From positions 1 to 40,458 of the forward strand of contig JAZKEO010000033.1 in NCBI GenBank assembly GCA_040386975.1: a DNA stretch of 40,458 nt, in the 5' to 3' direction. The position numbers were made by a program, and so were the translations under genes. This document shows positions 1 through 7,356 of the stretch, piece after piece. Position 1 is the first letter of the stretch. Each line of letters starts with the position of its first letter. The DNA is from M2408 sp040386975 (lineage in GTDB: Bacteria > Bacteroidota > Bacteroidia > Flavobacteriales_D > Crocinitomicaceae). The notes under the pieces are model-generated. The model did not search any database. It was not told the DNA's origin and saw only the letters and a program-made list of their open reading frames with translations.

Positions 1-1
1 T

Positions 2-247
2 GATGAAAATAAAAAAATCATTTTAGAAGAAGGTTATCATGGAAAAAAACAAAAACTTGATTACATGCGTGTAAAAAAATACGATGAAAAAGGAAATAAT
101 ATTTTAGAAGAATTTTCTCGAAATAAAAAGCGTAAAATCACTTCTAAAACTGTTAAATCTTTTAATGAAAATGGAACTTTAAAAACTGAAGAATACTATT
201 CAAAAGGGAAATTGTACTCAAAAAGAGAATTAGAATATGTTTATTGA
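2..247 (+). CDS. C-terminal part of a YwqK/MORN-like repeat protein (partial at left edge)
   Basis: The reading frame is open from the first complete codon of the window to a TGA at 245-247, so the true start lies outside. The visible 81 residues are lysine- and glutamate-rich. They repeat a loose pattern of an aromatic residue followed by D/N-x-x-G-N and a charged beta-strand (for example YDEKGNNILEEF and FNENGTLKTEEYY). This pattern is typical of MORN-like or YwqK-type antitoxin-family repeats common in Bacteroidota. The function of such proteins is usually unassigned. An internal ATG at 65 is probably not the start, because the same repeat pattern continues upstream of it. Family assignment is by pattern only. 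Confidence 0.55.
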   Translation, partial: DENKKIILEEGYHGKKQKLDYMRVKKYDEKGNNILEEFSRNKKRKITSKTVKSFNENGTLKTEEYYSKGKLYSKRELEYVY

Positions 248-256
248 ACATTTAGT

Positions 257-640
257 TTAATTGGCATCAATTAGGCTCCATTTACTTTTTAGTTTTTTAT
301 ATTCGCTTAAAAATAAATTTAGAGCATTTTGTTTATCTTCAAGTGAACTTGAATTATTTTGTATCACGAAATAGGCGTGTTGAATGTAATCTAAAACATT
401 TGAATTCAACAAAATTCTTGAAGCTTTTGAGTCAAAATGATAAGAATCAAAAACGGTCGCTATTTTGTCGATATCTAAATAATCACGCACATTTTTAAAT
501 GCTTTGATATTCAAATCAAAATAGATTGGTAGCAACTTTACATTTAATTCAAAAAAATGTTTCATTACAATAATTCCATCATTAATTTGTTGAATTGCAT
601 CAACTTTTAAATGATTGTTCGGTTTTGAATGATTTCTCAT
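257..640 (-). CDS. hypothetical protein, 127 aa, probably all-alpha and cytoplasmic
   Basis: I do not recognise this protein. It starts at an ATG (638-640 on the minus strand) and ends just 9 bases from the stop of the convergent gene on its left. There is no signal peptide or membrane segment. Composition suggests amphipathic helices, with an Asn/Ser-rich linker near residues 94-99 and a lysine-rich helix at the C-terminus. No catalytic motif is visible. Codon use resembles the neighbours and the frame has no internal interruption, which supports a real gene. It has no obvious operon partner: the next gene to the right is divergent. Confidence 0.5.
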   Translation of the reverse strand: MRNHSKPNNHLKVDAIQQINDGIIVMKHFFELNVKLLPIYFDLNIKAFKNVRDYLDIDKIATVFDSYHFDSKASRILLNSNVLDYIQHAYFVIQNNSSSLEDKQNALNLFLSEYKKLKSKWSLIDAN

Positions 641-843
641 GACTGAAGAATTTAGGTTTCGTTTCTACTATATAGACGTTACAACAAGTAAAATGGTTTG
701 CTCTGAATCTTTTAGATGAATAAAATCAGCTTTTTGATGAATATTTTTGTGTTTTCAAATAACAAAAAAGTAGTTTAGTTGAAAACTCTTAAAATTGTTA
801 AGAAAATTATGGTAACAAAATGCTTAAAATCTATTTTTTAATC

Positions 844-851
844 TATATTTG
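844..851 (+). promoter_or_regulatory. -7 promoter element TATATTTG for the dksA-like/lspA unit
   Basis: A perfect match to the Bacteroidota -7 consensus TAnnTTTG, 38 bases before the ATG at 890. No convincing -33 TTTG lies at the usual spacing. The rest of the 249-base gap (641-889) shows no gene or RNA signature. Confidence 0.5.
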
Positions 852-889
852 CCCTTCTTTGAAAAAGAATAAAGTAAAAATAACAAACT

Positions 890-1270
890 ATGTCAACAGA
901 AAAAACAAGATACTCAGATTCAGAATTACAAGAATTTAAAACTTTGATTAACCACAAATTGGTGGAAGCCAATGAAGATTATACATTACTAAAAGGCTCT
1001 TTATCCTTGAGCGATGATCACGGAACTGACGATACAGGTCGCACGTTTAACATGATGGAAGACGGTTCAGAAACATTATCTCGTGAAGAAGTTGCACAAT
1101 TAGCTGCGCGTCAAGAGAAATTTATCCAAAGTTTACATAGTGCTTTATTGCGTATTGAAAACAAAACTTACGGAATTTGTCGTGTTACAGGAAAATTAAT
1201 CCAAAAAGAAAGATTGATGCTGGTTCCACACGCAACAATGAGTATTGAAGCTAAAAACGCTCAACAATAG
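890..1270 (+). CDS. DksA/TraR-family transcription regulator with degenerate zinc finger
   Basis: A 126-residue protein of the TraR/DksA type: an N-terminal helical coiled-coil region, an acidic Asp/Gly segment (SDDHGTDDTGR, residues 41-51), and the C-terminal 'TYGICRVTGKLIQKERL' segment at residues 93-109 that occupies the zinc-finger position. Known DksA proteins bind RNA polymerase through the secondary channel and modulate initiation. Here only one cysteine (C97) is left of the usual four, so the finger probably does not bind zinc. This form recurs in Bacteroidota, to my knowledge. It lies 3 bases upstream of lspA, a common pairing in this phylum, and the two are surely co-transcribed. 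Confidence 0.85.
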   Translation: MSTEKTRYSDSELQEFKTLINHKLVEANEDYTLLKGSLSLSDDHGTDDTGRTFNMMEDGSETLSREEVAQLAARQEKFIQSLHSALLRIENKTYGICRVTGKLIQKERLMLVPHATMSIEAKNAQQ

Positions 1271-1273
1271 TCT

Positions 1274-1966
1274 GTGAAAAAAAAACTATTAATCGTAGGA
1301 TTACTTGTACTTTTAGTTTTAATTCTTGATCAAATTCTAAAGATTTGGGTTAAAACGACATTCACAGTTTATGATGAACCAAAAAATCTTCTTGGTGATT
1401 GGTTTCGTTTGATATACATTGAAAATCAAGGAATGGCATTTGGTACCACTTTTGGTGCTAGCATGTGGGCAAAACTCGCTTTAAGTGTTTTTCGCATTGG
1501 AGCAATCATTGGAATTGGAATTTATTGGTTTAGACAAGCAAAAACTCACGTAAGATTAGAATTTTTAATTGCCGTAGGTTTTATTTTCGCTGGAGCAACA
1601 GGAAATTTAATTGACTCCATGTGCTACGATTTTGTTTTTAAATATGATCCATGTCTTTCCTTTAATCTTTTAGAAGGCTCAGGAATAAAAACTGATTGTG
1701 GAATTTTTGGTCAACAAGAAACGCGTCACACAGGTTTTTTATTCGGAAATGTTGTTGACATGTTCCAATTTAATTTCACATGGCCAACATGGGTTCCATG
1801 GCTTGGAGGAAGCGAAGTTTTCCCAGCTATTTGGAACATTGCTGACGCTTCAATAAGTATTGGTGTTGGAATGATTTTAATTAGACAAAGGAAGTATTTT
1901 CCGAAAAAAGGTAAAAGTGAAGAGTTAAATAATAGTGAAGAGTTAAAAGTGAAAAACGAAGAGTGA
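1274..1966 (+). CDS. lspA: lipoprotein signal peptidase (signal peptidase II)
   Basis: A 230-residue inner-membrane aspartyl protease that removes signal peptides from diacylglyceryl-prolipoproteins. It starts with GTG at 1274, 3 bases after the upstream stop. Family motifs are clear: GNLID (residues 110-114), GNVVDMF with catalytic Asp162, and NIADASISIG with the second catalytic Asp191. Four hydrophobic segments fit the family topology. The stretch between GNLID and VVD is about 47 residues, against fewer than 10 in proteobacterial LspA, so a large periplasmic insertion with three cysteines sits near the active site. The last 16 or so residues (SEELNNSEELKVKNEE) are encoded by a dispersed repeat and are probably non-essential. 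Several lipoproteins in this window would be its substrates. Confidence 0.95.
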   Translation: MKKKLLIVGLLVLLVLILDQILKIWVKTTFTVYDEPKNLLGDWFRLIYIENQGMAFGTTFGASMWAKLALSVFRIGAIIGIGIYWFRQAKTHVRLEFLIAVGFIFAGATGNLIDSMCYDFVFKYDPCLSFNLLEGSGIKTDCGIFGQQETRHTGFLFGNVVDMFQFNFTWPTWVPWLGGSEVFPAIWNIADASISIGVGMILIRQRKYFPKKGKSEELNNSEELKVKNEE

Positions 1967-1967
1967 G
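1913..1967 (+). repeat. purine-rich dispersed repeat, copy 1 (overlaps lspA 3' end)
   Basis: Tandem degenerate units AGTGAAGAGTTAAA and AGTGAAAAACGAAGAGTGAG. The lspA stop codon lies inside the repeat. The 13-mer AGTTAAAAGTGAA at 1941-1953 is exactly complementary to 2093-2105, so this copy can pair with copy 2. Confidence 0.7.
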
Positions 1968-2067
1968 ACTATCACGACTTTTTAATTAATACAAAACTTT
2001 ACTGAGTAAATCCTGATGAGAAAACATGAACTATAAAATCCCATATTTTTCTCAAAACACTTTTTTT

Positions 2068-2105
2068 ATTTTTCACTTTTAGTTTTTCACTCTTCACTTT
2101 TAACT
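2068..2105 (-). repeat. purine-rich dispersed repeat, copy 2 (overlaps 3' end of the GlsB-like gene)
   Basis: Read on the minus strand, the segment is AGTTAAAAGTGAAGAGTGAA followed by further units of the same type. The stop codon of the minus-strand gene (2100-2102) lies inside it. It is inverted relative to copy 1, giving a potential stem with a loop of about 140 bases between convergent genes. Confidence 0.7.
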
Positions 2106-3020
2106 AACTAAAATATGTCTTTCCTTTTTCTCCAAGTAAATATCATCAATTGTAACTAAAATTCCTGTTTCCTCTACTCCACCGAAATCAGGATTTACGG
2201 CTGTACCAAAAGTTTTCATTGTTGGAGAAAGATGCATGTAAATATTTACTAAAGGTGGCACGTTTTCAGCACGTTCACGCACATAGGAATTCAATACTTT
2301 ATATCCATCTTTGAAATTCAAGTCTTTTAATTGTTGTTCAACATATTTCTTATCGTAATCTTGCGCCAAAGGATGAAAAGGAAGCATTAGTTTTTCGTTG
2401 TCTGGAAAATAATGATTCATAAAATGTAGGAGAAAATCTCTTGATTCTACATTGTAAGATGGATACATGGTTACTTTTCCAAAAAAGTACTTATAATTTG
2501 GATTTTGAACAACAATTGCTCCCAATCCATCCCAGATATTATCCAAAGCAAATAATCCTTTTCGTGGATTTACACTTGGTTGAAAATTTGGTTGTACCCA
2601 ACTTCTTCCTAGTTCAATCGTTTTTGGAAGGTAATTTTTTATAAAATCCTGAGAAAAATCAAAATAATGACTCGTTGACAAATGAATTTCATCTGAATTT
2701 TTCTCTATTGCTTTATCGCATAAAATGTAACGATAACCACCGATAATTTCTTCATCTTCAGGGGACCAAACAATCAATTGTTCGTAGCAAATTTCGTCTG
2801 TATCAAATTCATCTAAATCATACGAAAGTCCAGTTCCACCGCCAGAAGCACGAAAAGTAATTTCTCTCAAACGCCCAATTTCCAATAAAGTATGTGGCGA
2901 ATTATGATGATTTACACAATAAATTTCATTATCACCTTTACGTGTTTTTCTCAAAAAACGACCGTTTTTTAATTCGTTTTTTATTAAATCTTTGTTAATC
3001 GGTTCTATAATATTTTGCAT
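2100..3020 (-). CDS. GNAT-like N-acyltransferase, GlsB/OlsB-type (amino-acid lipid synthesis)
   Basis: A 306-residue cytoplasmic protein of the hemolysin-like/Acetyltransf_5 acyltransferase group. Family signatures are the LREITFRASGGGTG block (residues 51-64), followed by the acidic DLDEFDTD (68-75), and the ELGRSWVQPNF core further on. In Bacteroides, GlsB N-acylates glycine with a 3-hydroxy-fatty acid, and OlsB does the same to ornithine. It lies 58 bases downstream of a PlsC-type acyltransferase on the same strand, matching the known glsA/glsB partnership, so the pair probably makes a two-chain amino-acid lipid. Which amino acid is used cannot be told from sequence. The 3' end runs into a dispersed repeat. 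Confidence 0.75.
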   Translation of the reverse strand: MQNIIEPINKDLIKNELKNGRFLRKTRKGDNEIYCVNHHNSPHTLLEIGRLREITFRASGGGTGLSYDLDEFDTDEICYEQLIVWSPEDEEIIGGYRYILCDKAIEKNSDEIHLSTSHYFDFSQDFIKNYLPKTIELGRSWVQPNFQPSVNPRKGLFALDNIWDGLGAIVVQNPNYKYFFGKVTMYPSYNVESRDFLLHFMNHYFPDNEKLMLPFHPLAQDYDKKYVEQQLKDLNFKDGYKVLNSYVRERAENVPPLVNIYMHLSPTMKTFGTAVNPDFGGVEETGILVTIDDIYLEKKERHILVS

Positions 3021-3078
3021 AAAATCAGAATCTTGTATTTTAATTCTTAAAGATAAGTTTTTTATTTCGATTGAAAAA

Positions 3079-3894
3079 CTATTTTTCTAATTTGTATAAT
3101 TCCTCACGCACAAAATTTGCCCATTCGTTATAATTTTTGGAATCATTTAACTCACTTGGCATAATTGGTTTTCCAATCGTGAATTTCATTGTTGTATTTC
3201 GTTGTTTAAACATTTCATTAGCCAAATAAAGCATTTCAAAATTCACTTTGATTCCCAAAAAAGTTCGAATTTTAGCTAAATTGTAGAAAAAATTTGAAAG
3301 TTTACCACTGATATGAATCGGGATAATTGGAATGTTATTTTTCTTAGATAAAGTAACAAAGGTTTTTTTCCAAGGTAAATCCCTTACTTTTCCTTTTATT
3401 TTTCTACTTACCATTCCAGCTGGAAAAATGCAAACAATATCTCCCGAAGCAAATAAATCATCGATTTTTTGATGAGTTCCTTCCTTGCTTTTTCCGTGTT
3501 TATTGACTCCAACAAATAAACCTTTAAGTGGCTCAATGTGAAGCAATAAATCGTTGACAATGAATTTCATATCATTTCTATGACTTTCAAAAGATGATAA
3601 AAGTGCTATTGCATCAATTCCTCCCAAAGGATGATTCATTGCAAATGTTGCTCCACCCGTTTGTGGAATATTTTCAAGTCCTTCAATTTCAACTTTGATA
3701 TTCAAATAGTTGATGAAAGAAGTACAAATTTCGTGATTTTTTTCATGTCCATGTTTGATGATGAAATCATTAATTTCCTCTTGATGCAAAATTCTTTCTA
3801 GGTAACGAATGATAAATCCGGGAAGCCATTTCAATAATTTTGGATTTCGATTTCCAATAATTTTTCTGATATCGATATATTTTTCTTTTTCCAT
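3079..3894 (-). CDS. PlsC-family O-acyltransferase, GlsA-type
   Basis: Acyltransferase with NHPLGGID (residues 87-94 from the chosen start), the catalytic His-Asp motif with five residues between them as in the hemolysin-like PlsC branch, and a FPAGMVSRK block (158-166) for phosphate or acyl-donor binding. Family members O-acylate lysolipids. With the GlsB-like neighbour it would add the second acyl chain to an N-acylated amino acid. I prefer ATG at 3894, giving the family-like start MEKEKYIDIRKIIGNRNPKL. A GTG at 3915 adds seven residues but runs towards the promoter of the divergent gene. No signal peptide is present. The protein is probably peripheral on the inner membrane. Confidence 0.78.
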   Translation of the reverse strand: MEKEKYIDIRKIIGNRNPKLLKWLPGFIIRYLERILHQEEINDFIIKHGHEKNHEICTSFINYLNIKVEIEGLENIPQTGGATFAMNHPLGGIDAIALLSSFESHRNDMKFIVNDLLLHIEPLKGLFVGVNKHGKSKEGTHQKIDDLFASGDIVCIFPAGMVSRKIKGKVRDLPWKKTFVTLSKKNNIPIIPIHISGKLSNFFYNLAKIRTFLGIKVNFEMLYLANEMFKQRNTTMKFTIGKPIMPSELNDSKNYNEWANFVREELYKLEK

Positions 3895-3923
3895 AGAAAC
3901 AAACTTCTTTCGCACAAAATTAG

Positions 3924-3931
3924 CATCTTTG
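3924..3931 (+). promoter_or_regulatory. probable -7 element CATCTTTG for the gene at 3962
   Basis: Seven of eight bases match TAnnTTTG, followed by CA, 30 bases before the ATG at 3962. Confidence 0.4.
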
Positions 3932-3961
3932 CACTATATTTTTAGAATAAATTTTTAGAAA

Positions 3962-4789
3962 ATGAAAAAAATCCTTTTTTTAAGTTTTATATTTCTTAGT
4001 TTGAATTCTTTTTCTCAAGAGAAAACGGAAAAAACATCACGAAAAAATTCGTTTTATGCATACTGGGGATGGAATCGAAGTGCTTATACAACTTCTGACA
4101 TACATTTTCATGGAAGAAGCTATGATTTCACTTTGACAGATGTTATCGCGAAAGACAGACAGTCAAAATTTGATTTTGAAACTTATTTTTCACCAACAAA
4201 ACTTACAATTCCTCAATATAATTTCAGATTTGGCTATTTTTTGAATGACCATTATTCTATATCGATTGGTGCCGACCACATGAAATATGTCATGGAAAAT
4301 TATACGACTGTAAAAATCAATGGTTATATTGAAAATTCAAATACTCCGTATGATGGTGTTTATGAAAATGATGATATTGTATTAAATCCAGATTTTTTGA
4401 AATTTGAACACACCGATGGTTTAAATTATGAAAATATTGAGATTCGTCGCCACGATGAACTTTTTACTCGCAAGAATTTTAATATTTCTACTTTTGTTGG
4501 TGCTGGAATTGGCGTTTTAATTCCTCGTACAAACACCACTTTATTAGCTTACAAACGTTACGATGAATTCCATCTTGCTGGTTATGGTCTTGGAGTTGTT
4601 GGTGGATTAAACTTTGAATTTTTTAAATACTTTTTCCTTCAAGCTGAAGCGAAAACTGGGTTCATCAATATGCCTGATATTCGTACGACCGAATTTAAAA
4701 CAGACCGAGCCGATCAACATTTTTTCTTCTCACAATTTAACGGACTATTTGGTGCACGGTTTTACATTGGCAAAAAAGTTAAAAACTAA
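3962..4789 (+). CDS. exported protein, probable outer-membrane beta-barrel
   Basis: A 275-residue protein with a clean Sec signal peptide (MKKILFLSFIFLSLNSFSQ, cleavage after about residue 19). The body alternates polar and aromatic residues in strand-like blocks (FYAYWGWNRS, YNFRFGYFLNDHYSISIGAD, GLGVVGGLNFEFFKYFFLQAEAK). It ends with the strand LFGARFYIGKKVKN. This is the look of a small Bacteroidota outer-membrane beta-barrel of the PorT/OmpW-like general type. No enzyme motif is visible and I cannot name a family. It is monocistronic: divergent from the GlsA-like gene and convergent with the MuiA-like gene, with a perfect hairpin starting at its stop codon. Confidence 0.65.
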   Translation: MKKILFLSFIFLSLNSFSQEKTEKTSRKNSFYAYWGWNRSAYTTSDIHFHGRSYDFTLTDVIAKDRQSKFDFETYFSPTKLTIPQYNFRFGYFLNDHYSISIGADHMKYVMENYTTVKINGYIENSNTPYDGVYENDDIVLNPDFLKFEHTDGLNYENIEIRRHDELFTRKNFNISTFVGAGIGVLIPRTNTTLLAYKRYDEFHLAGYGLGVVGGLNFEFFKYFFLQAEAKTGFINMPDIRTTEFKTDRADQHFFFSQFNGLFGARFYIGKKVKN

Positions 4790-4839
4790 ACTTCGACAGG
4801 CTCAGTTTACTTTTAAGAAAACTGAGCCTGTCGAAGTTT
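4788..4839. repeat. REP-like perfect 21-bp inverted repeat, bidirectional terminator
   Basis: Arms 4788-4808 and 4819-4839 are exact reverse complements, with a 10-base loop (4809-4818). The core is CTTCGACAGGCTCAG / CTGAGCCTGTCGAAG. It is GC-richer than the surroundings and begins in the stop codon of the plus gene (TAA 4787-4789). It ends on the first base of the stop triplet of the minus gene (4839-4841). A half copy lies at 37193-37206. The arrangement would terminate both transcripts. The core resembles REP-type palindromes seen in many bacteria. Confidence 0.75.
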
Positions 4840-6845
4840 CACTCCAAATAAAGTACAACCCCTTTTTGATAATCAACTGAATAATCAAACAAGAATGATT
4901 TTGACTGTCCTTTTGGTAAAATTGTATTCCATGTGATAATTCCTGTTTTGTCATCTAATTTTCCAGCACTAAAATCACCTCGTTTCACTTTTATGTCTTC
5001 ATTTGTTGAAACTGGAAACTGATCTTTCAACATCAATGGAATTTCAGCACCACCGTTATTTTTAACTTTCAATTCCCAAGCAATATCAAATTTTTGACGT
5101 GAACCAATTGTTTTCGATTTGCTTTTCTCCGAAATACGTGTTCTAAGTACTTGAACTTTTGAATCTTTTCCTAAAGAAAATGACAAAGTATCTTTAGTAG
5201 AATTTACATCAACATAAGATTTACCTATAAATGTTCCATCAAAATAAATATTAGATTCTCCATTCAACAAATTCAATTTTTCCCAGCCTGAAACTTGTGC
5301 AACCAAATAAACCGATGGATCAATTTTTGGAACAGCATGATATTCGTAGTTTGCAGGAAGTTCATAACTTGAAATTGCTACTCGCTGATCCATTCCATCA
5401 GATAAAAGTGAAAATTTAGATTGAATAAGGTATTCGACACGCAAATCCTTTTGTAAGACTTGTACTGCAACATTTGCTGATTTACTTGTAGCAGCAAGAA
5501 CTTCTGAATTTTTATATTTCCCACCTACTTTACCTTTTTTTCTAGCTTTATTTTCTGAAATAGTTAATTCCATAATATCTCCACTCGCATTCATTTTTGA
5601 ATCTTCTGCTTCCATATCATATGAATATCCTGTTGCACCACCCATGGCTTGAAACTGCATTGGTTCTGTCATCGAAACTTCTTCCAAAGAAATTCCTTGT
5701 GGAGAAAGGAAAAATTTCACATAAGGAGCATTGACATATTGTTGCACATTGTCATAACCAATGTAAGAGGCATTCAAATATTTTTCGCCTTTCGGAACTG
5801 TAATTTCAAATTTTCCATCAAAATCAGTTACAGCATTTAGATTTGGATAAGAAGAGAAATAAATCTTTGCAAAAGCCATCGATTCGCCCGTTGAAGCATC
5901 AATTACTTCTCCTCTGATTTTTTGCCCTGAATAATCAAAAACTGGCAAGGTACGTGAACTCACATATTTTTGATTTGGATAATTGTTGTAATTAACATAC
6001 CAAGGTTCTAAATCTGGTTCTTTTGAATTTTGATATGGGTCGTTTGTGGATAAAACCAAATCTACTTCCTTCCATTCAATTCCTGTTGTTTGATTCACAA
6101 AAGCTTTTGCTTCTAATTTAACTGGCATCCCTACTCCATTGCTTCGTAAATCATAATATGGTTTCCAAGTTGCATTTGGAGTGATGTAATTAATTGTAAA
6201 AACTGCTGTTGTAGTTTCTTGAACATCCACTTCAACTAAAATTTCAGAATAATTGATAACAGGCTTACTTCGTTGAGAAGAAATTTCTTGTTCCAATTTA
6301 TTGATTTCATTATTCAAACTAATTAAAGTTACTTCAATTTCTGATTCTCGCTTTGATATTTCAACCATTCGAGCATGAATAAAAGAATAAGCTTCTTTCA
6401 ATTCAGAAATTTTCACTCCTTGATCGTTTCCACGAATATTGCTATTGATTTTAAGTAAATTTTTATCCGTTTGTAAAATCGTAAATTCGTCTCTCAAACT
6501 TCTGTCTTGCAAATACAATTTATCTAATTTTGCATTTAACTCTTTGATTTCAGCATTAGAAATACGTTTATCTTCAAAGTTTTTTCTCGCACTTACAGAA
6601 AGAATTGTCAAACTTCCTGTAGCTTTCACTTGAATTGAATTTGGATCTAAAAAATCAGTGATTTTCTCAAAAACCAAGGTTTGTTTTCCTGCTTTTAACG
6701 AACTTGTTTTAGAATGTTCCAATTGTGCTCCTTGGAAGAATACCGTGACTTTATCCAAACTTGAGGATAAAACTAGTTCTTTTTGGTTTTGACTGAATGC
6801 TAAATTTGTTAAAAGTGCAAAAAACGATACGAATAGTGTTTTCAT
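4839..6845 (-). CDS. MuiA/DUF4139-family exported protein with embedded carboxypeptidase-regulatory-like domain
   Basis: From the ATG at 6845 the protein is 668 residues with a signal peptide (MKTLFVSFFALLTNLAFSQ). A longer frame from 6899 would put 18 residues before this signal, so it is rejected. The order is: an N-terminal DUF4140-like domain, a heptad-rich coiled coil (about 100-190), the DUF4139 barrel start (YITPNATWKPYYDLR), an inserted CarboxypepD_reg-like beta-sandwich (GEVIDASTGESMAFAKIYF to YIGYDNVQQY), a plug-like linker, then the rest of DUF4139 to a C-terminal WNTILPKGQSKSFLFDYSV. The family is named after a mucoidy inhibitor; its biochemical role is unknown. The product is presumably periplasmic or at the cell surface. 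It stands alone between two terminators. Confidence 0.78.
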   Translation of the reverse strand: MKTLFVSFFALLTNLAFSQNQKELVLSSSLDKVTVFFQGAQLEHSKTSSLKAGKQTLVFEKITDFLDPNSIQVKATGSLTILSVSARKNFEDKRISNAEIKELNAKLDKLYLQDRSLRDEFTILQTDKNLLKINSNIRGNDQGVKISELKEAYSFIHARMVEISKRESEIEVTLISLNNEINKLEQEISSQRSKPVINYSEILVEVDVQETTTAVFTINYITPNATWKPYYDLRSNGVGMPVKLEAKAFVNQTTGIEWKEVDLVLSTNDPYQNSKEPDLEPWYVNYNNYPNQKYVSSRTLPVFDYSGQKIRGEVIDASTGESMAFAKIYFSSYPNLNAVTDFDGKFEITVPKGEKYLNASYIGYDNVQQYVNAPYVKFFLSPQGISLEEVSMTEPMQFQAMGGATGYSYDMEAEDSKMNASGDIMELTISENKARKKGKVGGKYKNSEVLAATSKSANVAVQVLQKDLRVEYLIQSKFSLLSDGMDQRVAISSYELPANYEYHAVPKIDPSVYLVAQVSGWEKLNLLNGESNIYFDGTFIGKSYVDVNSTKDTLSFSLGKDSKVQVLRTRISEKSKSKTIGSRQKFDIAWELKVKNNGGAEIPLMLKDQFPVSTNEDIKVKRGDFSAGKLDDKTGIITWNTILPKGQSKSFLFDYSVDYQKGVVLYLE

Positions 6846-6906
6846 GAATGAATGTTTTATATATGATGCAAGATACAGTTTAATTCCATAAAAGTTCAAA
6901 AATAAA

Positions 6907-6935
6907 AAAACTCTCTCAGAATTTGAGAGAGTTTT
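6907..6935 (-). terminator. intrinsic terminator after the DUF3820 gene
   Basis: A 12-bp perfect stem (6907-6918 with 6924-6935, core ACTCTCTCA/TGAGAGAGT) and a 5-base loop. On the minus strand it is followed by a run of seven T (6904-6910, partly in the stem). It lies 6 bases after the stop of the minus gene at 6942. Confidence 0.75.
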
Positions 6936-6941
6936 AGCTAT

Positions 6942-7169
6942 TTATTTTCTAATCAGGGGATAAATCAAATCTTCCAAGCCATTGATTTTTATTTCAAGCA
7001 TTTGTTCTAATTGTTTCCCTAATTTCCCAGCAGGAAAGCCTTTTGACTTGTACCACACTAAATAGTTTTCTGGAAGATGAATCAACAATTTATGTTGGTA
7101 TTTACCAAATGGCATTTTCATATTTGCCAAGTCAATTAATTCTCTTCTTGCTTCTTCTGAATTTATCAA
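6942..7169 (-). CDS. DUF3820 family small protein
   Basis: A 75-residue cytoplasmic protein. The segment MPFGKYQHKLLIHLPENYLVWYKSKGFP followed by GKLGKQLEQMLEIKINGLE is the DUF3820 signature, also found at the C-terminus of some exonucleases. The family has no firmly established function. The only usable start giving the usual family length is TTG at 7167-7169; there is no in-frame ATG upstream. The first in-frame ATG (residue 17) would remove part of the conserved N-terminus. A short overlapping frame, MSTIEQFSRQNNYL, ends 4 bases before the TTG, so either translational coupling or a sequencing frameshift near the assembly gap is possible. Confidence 0.65.
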   Translation of the reverse strand: MINSEEARRELIDLANMKMPFGKYQHKLLIHLPENYLVWYKSKGFPAGKLGKQLEQMLEIKINGLEDLIYPLIRK

Positions 7170-7356
7170 TGTTTTACAAGTAATTGTTTTGCCGTGAAAA
7201 TTGTTCGATAGTCGACATCTCCTTTGGATGATCGAATTTTATTTGAAAAGTTTCTTTTCCTTTTTCTCTATCGTTGTTATCGAGTTTTTTTGTTTCGTTC
7301 TCTTCATTTCGTCTTTTGGTTTTACTTTTTACTTTATCTCTTTAACCATTAATTAC

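Noticed and set aside
2441..2644. Plus-strand frame of 67 codons
   Set aside because: It lies wholly inside the GlsB-like gene on the other strand, and the peptide has no family features.
3895..3915. GTG start seven codons upstream for the GlsA-like gene
   Set aside because: The ATG at 3894 gives the family-like N-terminus, and the GTG lies close to the promoter of the divergent gene.
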